A stretch of 64,000 bases of DNA, from assembly GCF_029542785.1 (NCBI RefSeq), contig NC_083371.1, positions 930,001 to 994,000 on the forward strand, in the 5' to 3' direction. The stretch is from Malassezia japonica (taxonomy: Eukaryota; Basidiomycota; Malasseziomycetes; Malasseziales; Malasseziaceae). Shown in pieces: positions 62,084 through 64,000 of this stretch (position 1 is its first letter; each line of letters opens with the position of its first letter). The translations under genes and the position numbers were made by a program. Under the pieces are notes generated by a model. The model was given only the letters and a program-made list of their open reading frames with translations. It was not told where the DNA came from and did no database searches.

Positions 62084-62653
62084 ATGTCGGAATGGTTCGA
62101 CCTGCTGAATTTTGGCACGCCCGTAGACCGGTGCGAGGACGCGACACCGCGTAGACACCGGAGCGCGTCTCCGTCGCCTCGGGGGCGCGTGGCATGGCGC
62201 GACACGCAGCAAAGCTCGTCGCCCCACGGCGTACCGGACATGCGGCCAGACACGCCGAGCGCAAAAGGCCACGACGAGGGGCCTGCCCCCGATCTGTTTG
62301 CGCAGGAGAATGCGCCGCTGCAGGTGAGTCCAAGCACTGTGCGTACCGTGCGTGCGCGGCGCCAGGCGCGACGCGCGCAGGCGCACACGCCGTACGCCTA
62401 CCCCATGTACACATTCGCACCCGCCACCAAGTCTGCGGCGCCTGAGCGGCGAAAGGCGGCGCCGCCCAAGTCGCCACGGCCATCGACACCACGCATGGCG
62501 CGTGTGCATAGCGAGCCTGTGGCCATTTCGCCGTATCAGCCCAAGGATACCCAAGACAAGCCCGACTCGGACGATAGCTTTACGCGTCTGGTCGGCGACG
62601 ACGATTTCGACGCCGCTGCTGTAGAGGAGCTAGCGCGCCGCGAAGGCTGGTAG
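62084..62653 (+). CDS. Uncharacterised Ser/Pro/Arg-rich protein
   Basis: A single-exon gene of 189 residues from ATG 62084. The N terminus MSEWFDLLNFGTPVDR is the most ordered-looking part; the rest is disordered, with many SP and TP sites, Arg-rich patches (VRARRQARRAQAHTPYAY) and an acidic end (SDDSFTRLVGDDDFDAAAVE). I recognise no family. No signal peptide or membrane segment. The TAG stop directly abuts the stop of the convergent GPI10 gene. It could be a regulatory or scaffold protein; there is no evidence for a specific role. Confidence 0.6.
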   Translation: MSEWFDLLNFGTPVDRCEDATPRRHRSASPSPRGRVAWRDTQQSSSPHGVPDMRPDTPSAKGHDEGPAPDLFAQENAPLQVSPSTVRTVRARRQARRAQAHTPYAYPMYTFAPATKSAAPERRKAAPPKSPRPSTPRMARVHSEPVAISPYQPKDTQDKPDSDDSFTRLVGDDDFDAAAVEELARREGW

Positions 62654-64000
62654 CTATATACCTGGAACGACTGTATGATTTTTGAAGAAACGCGTGCGCT
62701 CGTCCTCAAACTGGAGCACGACAATGTCTCCACGGCGGTTCCAGTCCGGGTGCGAGAGCGCGTTCCAAATCCGCCGTGTCTCGACGTAGCCGCGGCGGCG
62801 CAAAAAGGCGCCGACCGTGTCGCCACCGTCACTTTCACGCATGTCGAGGAGCGACGTGTACAGGACGAGGTGCGACGGCCACGTATGCCGCCAGCCCAGG
62901 TCGCTCTGTACATGCTGGGACACGGCGTCGGTCGCGTTAGTAGGCCGCGGCTTGTGAAAGTGGTACTGCCGCATAGGAGGAAACTGGGTATCGACGCGCG
63001 CAGGGAAGCGGTCGCGGAGGTAGCGGACGGGATCCGCAAAGAAAAAGTCGGACTGGTCCCAGTACGTGGCGGGGTCCTTGTTGCGTGGCGGGGGACACGC
63101 GAGGAACCACGCGCGCCCCACGTCGCCGCTCATCAGTTCACTGTCCATGTCGGTCATCTCGAGGACACGTGCGTGCATGTGGCTCTGCCACGGCGTAGAG
63201 TGGCACGGCATGAGGAAGCCAAACGTTGTGCGGTGCGTCGCAATAGCGTGCACGTATTGCACGACCTCGATCTGCCCTTTGGCGTGAAAGGCCGCGAGAT
63301 AGAGCGTCACCGGGACCTGGGCGAGGAGAAGGAAGCGCAGCGCCCGTGGAAATGCACGCCACGCGGTGCCCCATCCGCCGCTAGGAGGCGCGATCGCGCT
63401 CGCAGCAAACAGGTGAAAAATGGGCAGCAGCGGCTGCAAGAAGCGCGCCTCTTTGTGGCTCAGCAGCGAATAGGCGCCGACGGTCCACGCACAGAGGCCC
63501 CCGAGCGTGGCCATCGCGCTGGAGCTCGGCTGGTACAGCGCGTTGCTCCAACCCTTTTGCGCCCACGGCATCGCGACAGTGAGGATCAACGGCAGCCCTT
63601 GGGATAAGTACCAGTGCCACGGATGCGCGCCGTAAAAGACAGACAAAGATTGCACGACGTTTTCGTAGAAAAAGTTCCACACCGTCACGACACGCTCGCC
63701 ATAGTACCACGAGTCGAGCGCAATGCCTGCACACAATACTAGCGACCTGGGTCAGCAAGGTAACGTACCCCACGCACGCCGCGTGCGCAACGAGCGCTGC
63801 TGTGCGCTTTGGGCCGCCCCACTGCGCTGCGTCCCGCAGCGCCTTTCCCCCAAGGAAAGCCCAGAGCAAGAGGCTTGTCGGACGCAGGAGCACGGCGGCG
63901 AATGCCGCAAATACGCCTACGTCAAACACGAGCAGGCTCCCGTGTGCAGCTGCCGCTGGCGTCAAGGGCCAGTACAGCAGCGCGATGCTGCACAGCGCCG
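62654..64000 (-). CDS. GPI10: GPI mannosyltransferase III (GPI10/PIG-B), 5' end outside window
   Basis: Exon 63769-64000 (continuing past the window) and exon 62654-63746 are joined over a 22-nt intron; about 440 C-terminal residues are seen. The first part is a chain of hydrophobic helices (VFAAFAAVLLRPTSLLLWAF). Splicing gives HAACVGSLVLCAGIALDSWY, then GERVVTVWNFFYENV and FYGAHPWHWYLSQGLP, a block typical of GT22 dolichol-phosphate-mannose transferases of the PIG-B group. A further helix set and SHKEARFLQPLLPIFHL follow. It adds the third mannose to the GPI anchor precursor in the ER lumen. Confidence 0.9.

Overview
The window is a gene-dense, GC-rich stretch of a fungal nuclear genome. 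It fits a basidiomycete yeast of the genus Malassezia. The evidence is the very short introns (many of 22-23 nt) with GTACGT-type donors and CTNAY branch motifs, the short spaces between genes, and a bacterial-type flavohemoglobin of the kind known to have been acquired horizontally in Malassezia. The species cannot be named from sequence reading alone. About 39 protein genes and one intron-containing tRNA-Lys gene are visible. Genes are on both strands, mostly as divergent pairs sharing promoters of 40-200 bp and convergent pairs whose stop codons are 0-80 bp apart.

Layout. 1-7.4 kb: C-terminal part of Mediator subunit MED13, a Ser-rich secreted protein of unknown function, a SigF/NTF2-like protein and ubiquitin E1 (UBA1). 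7.4-17 kb: a UCS myosin chaperone, RNA polymerase III largest subunit (five exons, including 14-nt and 24-nt 5' exons), a nucleolin/NSR1-type protein with a large Ser-Asp repeat, and flavohemoglobin. 17-25 kb: a long non-coding gap, a secreted GH128-type glucanase, tRNA-Lys(CUU), CTF4, SER1 and TFG2. 25-34.7 kb: a Topors-like RING protein, RRP36, VPS20, ISU1, a mannitol-dehydrogenase-like SDR, mitochondrial ribosomal L11, ENP2, PRE8 and a HAD phosphatase. 34.9-47.2 kb: a CAMK-type kinase, two tandem aldehyde dehydrogenases, a two-RRM protein, an ATF/CREB bZIP factor and HSP104. 47.4-64 kb: SWD1, EMC6, a TBC Rab-GAP, a BTB protein, SLC1, GTB1, an I9-type proteinase inhibitor, MED5, pyruvate kinase, an ABM-domain protein, an unknown protein, and GPI10 (5' end cut off by the window).

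Most genes are housekeeping functions: transcription (MED13, MED5, RPC1, TFG2, SWD1), ribosome assembly (NSR1, RRP36, ENP2), protein turnover and folding (UBA1, PRE8, HSP104, UCS), and ER/lipid/GPI biology (EMC6, GTB1, SLC1, GPI10). There is no virus, transposon, CRISPR array or toxin gene. The most striking signal is the intron architecture. I reconstructed 46 introns by hand; 25 are exactly 22 nt and 9 are 23 nt. In every 22-nt intron the branch-point adenosine is at position 17. Several true gene ends exist only as micro-exons of 11-24 nt that a simple ORF scan misses. Gene models with introns are my reconstructions from splice consensus, reading frame and remembered protein families; no alignment was run.
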